From the NCBI GenBank assembly GCA_029555885.1, contig JAKPQT010000349.1, positions 1-23,071 on the forward strand: 23,071 bases of DNA, read 5' to 3'. The translations under genes and the position numbers were made by a program. Of the stretch, positions 20,161 through 23,071 are shown in pieces. The DNA is from Chloroflexota bacterium. Lineage in GTDB: Bacteria; Chloroflexota; Anaerolineae; CG2-30-64-16. The first letter of the stretch is position 1; every line of letters begins with the position of its first letter. The notes beneath the pieces are model-generated. The model ran no database searches. It was given only the letters and a program-made list of their open reading frames with translations, and was not told the DNA's origin.

Positions 20161-23071
20161 ATGCGTTATTCAACTAATACACTCGTAGAGGCTGAACGCG
20201 GACCTGTAGTGCCGGGTCTGGTAGACCGGGGGCGCGAGTGGCTGGCAACCAACGCGGCACCGCGCTGGATTCTGGTCGCCATCCTGGTTATTGCTGCATT
20301 CCTGCGGCTGACGAACCTCAACTGGGACGAGGGCACGCACATCCATCCGGACGAGCGTTTCCTGACGATGGTTGTCAGTGCGCTGGAACTGCCGCAGAGC
20401 CTGGGCCAGTTCTTCGACAGCACGACCTCACCCATGAGCCCCTACAACAAGGGGTACGACTTCTTTGTTTACGGCACGCTGCCCATCTTCATCGTGCGGG
20501 TGGTCGCGCAGATTGCTGATGGAGTGAATCAGGCATTCGCGCTCTGGAGTACGGCCTCGGGCACGCCAATCAACATGATCGGCTACGATGGCGTGCATCT
20601 CGTGGGCCGCGCGCTGTCAGGGATCTTCGATCTCGGGTGTGTCTGGCTCATCTACATCATCGGCCAGCGGCTCTACAGCAAGCGCGCCGGGCTGCTTGCT
20701 GCGTTGTTCTACGCGTTCGCGGCGCTGCCGCTCCAACAGTCGCACTTTTTCACGGTCGATACCTTCGGCACGTTCTTCGCGCTGGTCACGTTCTACTTTG
20801 CGGTGCGGGTGGCGCAAGGGGGCGGCTGGGGCACATATCTGGCGCTCGGCGCCGGTCTCGGCGCGAGCGTTGCCTGCCGCATCAATCTTGCGCCGCTGGC
20901 AGGCATCGCGCTGCTGGCCGCGGGCATCCGCGTGTGGGAAGAGCTGCAGACGCAGCAGGCGAGCGGGGGTCGGGTCGACCTGCCGTGGGTCAGCATGTTG
21001 CTGCAGGCGACGTTGTTCCGGTTCGTGCTGATGGGCGTCGTCGCTATCGCAGTGTTCCGCGTCGCGCAGCCGTATGCCTTCGGCGGCACGTCGCTGCTGG
21101 ACTTCTCATTCTCCGCCCAGTGGCGCAGCAATATGCGTCAGATTCAGCAGCTCATCGGGGGCGATGCGGACTATCCGCCCGGCCATCAATGGACCAACCG
21201 CACGCCATTTGTCTTTCCCTTCGTCAACATGGTCGTCTGGGGCATGGGCTTGCCGCTGGGGCTGGCAGGGTGGGCCGGCTGGCTTGTGGCCACGATACAG
21301 GTGGTGCTGGCCTTCACCCGCGTTCCCCCCTTGACCGACCTCGCGCGGCGTGCGCTGGTCAAGTCACACCTGCTGCCGGTCGCGTGGATCGGCGGCATGT
21401 TCCTCTGGCAGGGCCTCCAGTACGTCCAGTCCATGCGTTACCTGTTGCCTATCTATCCGCTGCTGGCGCTGGTGGCCGCGTGGGGGCTGTGGGAGGTTAC
21501 AGGTTTAAAGGTTGCAGGTTACAGGTTCGCTGAGTGGGTGCGCACTCGCCGGTTCCGGTCACCCAACCTGCAACCTGCAACCTTCGAACTTTCCAATCGT
21601 CGAGCGGCAAGCTTGGGATATTTTCTGGTTGCCCTCATCGCCATCGGCACGATGCTGTGGGGCTGGGGGTTCCTCGCGATCTACCGGAGGCCGCTCACGC
21701 GCATCACCGCGTCGCGCTGGATCTACGCCAATATCCCGGAGGGGAGCGTCATCGCAAACGAGCACTGGGATGACCCGCTGCCGTTCAGCATCGATGGCAA
21801 CATGAGCTTCAAGCCGTATGGCCGGTATTATGGCCTCACGGACCCGAACACCGGGCAGCAGACCGGGCAGATCACGAACTACGATGAGGATACCGCTGAG
21901 AAACGCGAGAAGCTCATCCGGTGGCTGAACGAGGCAGACGTCCTGGTGTTATCGTCCAACCGGCTCTGGGGTTCCATCCCACGACTGCCCATGCGCTACC
22001 CGATGACGACAGAGTATTACCGGTTGCTGTTCGAGGAGAAGCTGGGGTTCGAGCTCGCCGGCCGCTTCACATCTTTCCCGACCATCTTCGGCATCGAGTT
22101 CGATGATACGGGCGCGGAGGAGGCGTTCAGCGTCTACGACCACCCGGAGGTCCGCATCTATCGCAAGACCGCGGATTACAGCGAGGCGACGGTCCGATCG
22201 TACTTCGATCCGATCGACCTGGAGAACACGCTGATGATGTGGCCCAAGCAGGTCAGTCAGGCGCCGACTGCGCTGTACCTGACGCCGGAGGAGGCTGCGC
22301 AGCAGCAGGCCGGCGGCACATGGTCTGCAATGTTCGATCTGGCGAGCCTTGTCAATCGTTCGCAGGTGGTTGCGGTCATCGTGTGGCTGCTCCTGCTGGC
22401 GGTCTTGGGCGTGGCGGCGTTCCCGTTTGCGTTCGTGATCTTCCGCCGTCTCGCGGACCGGGGCTATGGGGTCAGCAAGACGCTGGGCCTGCTCCTGCTC
22501 GCATGGTTGAGCTGGCTGGGGCCGAGTCTGAAGGCGGTTCCGTTCGCGCAGTGGTGGATCGCGCTGGCGCTGGGCCTGCTCATCGGGCTGTCGGGCGTCG
22601 TCGCGTGGCGGACGCGGGCCGCGCTGCGCCAGTTCGTTCGCGACCGGGGCGCGCTGCTGCTCACCGAGGAAGCTGTCTTCCTCGTGCTGTTCGGCCTCTT
22701 CCTGCTCATCCGCATCGGCAATCCTGACCTGTGGCATCCGGCGCGCGGGGGCGAGAAGCCGATGGAGTTCGCGTATCTCAACGCGATCATCCGCTCGACC
22801 CATTTCCCGCCCTATGACCCGTGGCACGCGGGCGGCTACATCAACTACTATTATTTCGGCTGGGTGATGGTCGCCGTGCTCACGAAGCTGACCGGCATCG
22901 TGCCGTGGGTCGCGTACAACCTGGCCGTGCCGACCCTGTTCGGCCTGACCGGGCTGGGTGCGTTTGCGGCGGCCTTCAATCTGGCTGACGGTGACCATGC
23001 GACGGTGCTGCCCGGCGAAGAGCCGGCCTACCAGGGGATGCGCATCGGGCCGGTCCTGGCGGGGCTGGCGG
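20161..23071 (+). CDS. GT39-like/DUF2298 (Chlor_Arch_YYY) giant membrane protein, 3' end outside window
   Basis: The frame is open from ATG 20161 to the window end (970 codons). GGAG lies 10 bases before the start. The first part is a GT39-like multipass domain, with the catalytic-type IHPDERFLTM at residues 61-70 and several helices. A soluble domain follows (about residues 520-740). The second part is DUF2298, shown by NPDLWHPARGGEKPMEFAYL from about residue 850 and by the name-giving triple tyrosine in YINYYYFGWV near residue 894. DUF2298 proteins are poorly understood and presumed to act on surface glycans. The two domains are fused in one chain. A repeat is inserted in frame at 21495-21584. 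The gene closes the glycan cluster as far as it is visible. Confidence 0.88.
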   Translation, partial: MRYSTNTLVEAERGPVVPGLVDRGREWLATNAAPRWILVAILVIAAFLRLTNLNWDEGTHIHPDERFLTMVVSALELPQSLGQFFDSTTSPMSPYNKGYDFFVYGTLPIFIVRVVAQIADGVNQAFALWSTASGTPINMIGYDGVHLVGRALSGIFDLGCVWLIYIIGQRLYSKRAGLLAALFYAFAALPLQQSHFFTVDTFGTFFALVTFYFAVRVAQGGGWGTYLALGAGLGASVACRINLAPLAGIALLAAGIRVWEELQTQQASGGRVDLPWVSMLLQATLFRFVLMGVVAIAVFRVAQPYAFGGTSLLDFSFSAQWRSNMRQIQQLIGGDADYPPGHQWTNRTPFVFPFVNMVVWGMGLPLGLAGWAGWLVATIQVVLAFTRVPPLTDLARRALVKSHLLPVAWIGGMFLWQGLQYVQSMRYLLPIYPLLALVAAWGLWEVTGLKVAGYRFAEWVRTRRFRSPNLQPATFELSNRRAASLGYFLVALIAIGTMLWGWGFLAIYRRPLTRITASRWIYANIPEGSVIANEHWDDPLPFSIDGNMSFKPYGRYYGLTDPNTGQQTGQITNYDEDTAEKREKLIRWLNEADVLVLSSNRLWGSIPRLPMRYPMTTEYYRLLFEEKLGFELAGRFTSFPTIFGIEFDDTGAEEAFSVYDHPEVRIYRKTADYSEATVRSYFDPIDLENTLMMWPKQVSQAPTALYLTPEEAAQQQAGGTWSAMFDLASLVNRSQVVAVIVWLLLLAVLGVAAFPFAFVIFRRLADRGYGVSKTLGLLLLAWLSWLGPSLKAVPFAQWWIALALGLLIGLSGVVAWRTRAALRQFVRDRGALLLTEEAVFLVLFGLFLLIRIGNPDLWHPARGGEKPMEFAYLNAIIRSTHFPPYDPWHAGGYINYYYFGWVMVAVLTKLTGIVPWVAYNLAVPTLFGLTGLGAFAAAFNLADGDHATVLPGEEPAYQGMRIGPVLAGLA
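21495..21584. repeat. In-frame GTTGCAGGTT-family inverted repeat inside the DUF2298 gene
   Basis: The left part (21495-21527) has the words GGTTACAGGTT, AGGTTGCAGGTT and ACAGGTT. The right part (21565-21584) is AACCTGCAACCTGCAACCTT, the inverse of the same words, with a 12-base perfect match to 21509-21520. It encodes about 30 residues (EVTGLKVAGYRF ... SPNLQPATFELS) between two membrane helices. The same word family occurs in intergenic DNA at 241-261 and 3157-3170. Confidence 0.75.

Overview
The window is GC-rich, mesophile-like bacterial DNA that most resembles Chloroflexota (Anaerolineae or Caldilineae type). The best support is the last gene, which carries the DUF2298 (Chlor_Arch_YYY) domain typical of Chloroflexota and some archaea. 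The family-5 peptide transporters, the very large multipass membrane glycan proteins and the dense scatter of different 'word-like' intergenic repeats fit the same group. This placement is inference, not a search result.

Layout. 1-300: the 5' end of a leftward DegT/DnrJ-type aminotransferase, then a leftward selenocysteine tRNA (tRNA-Sec, anticodon UCA) with its own sigma70-type promoter, back to back with a rightward consensus promoter. 307-2284: a DppB/DppC permease pair whose first gene looks leaderless. 2310-4371: a divergent pair, a Nif3-like metal protein (leftward) and an AmmeMemoRadiSam-type radical SAM enzyme (rightward). 4565-8364: a leftward oligopeptide ABC operon in the transcription order lipoprotein, DppB, DppC, driven by a near-perfect promoter; no ATPase gene is in view. 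8416-9110: a small secreted RlpA-like (double-psi barrel-like) protein with a terminator, promoter, 5' hairpin and repeated operator-like sites. 9168-10103: a phytanoyl-CoA dioxygenase-like enzyme. 10384 to the end: a rightward run of surface-glycan genes.

The glycan run contains a flippase-like (UPF0104/LPG-synthase TM) protein, a CDP-paratose 2-epimerase-like SDR, a GT4 glycosyltransferase, a SAM methyltransferase, a YfhO-like protein that runs after a one-base frame break into a GT39-like protein, a GT2 polyprenyl-phosphate-sugar-synthase-like enzyme, and a GT39-like/DUF2298 giant cut by the window end. Together they suggest synthesis of a nucleotide sugar, lipid-linked sugar donors, and transfer of sugars outside the membrane.

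The most unusual signal is the repeats. At least ten different families of short-word, inverted repeats occupy nearly every gap. Three of them (around 15522, 18304 and 21495) sit in frame inside the large membrane-protein genes, in predicted loops between membrane helices, and so encode protein. This resembles the Rickettsia palindromic element situation, but here several unrelated repeat families do it. One repeat also supplies the stop codon of a transporter gene, and another provides promoter -35 sequences. No CRISPR array, transposase, integrase or rRNA gene is seen.
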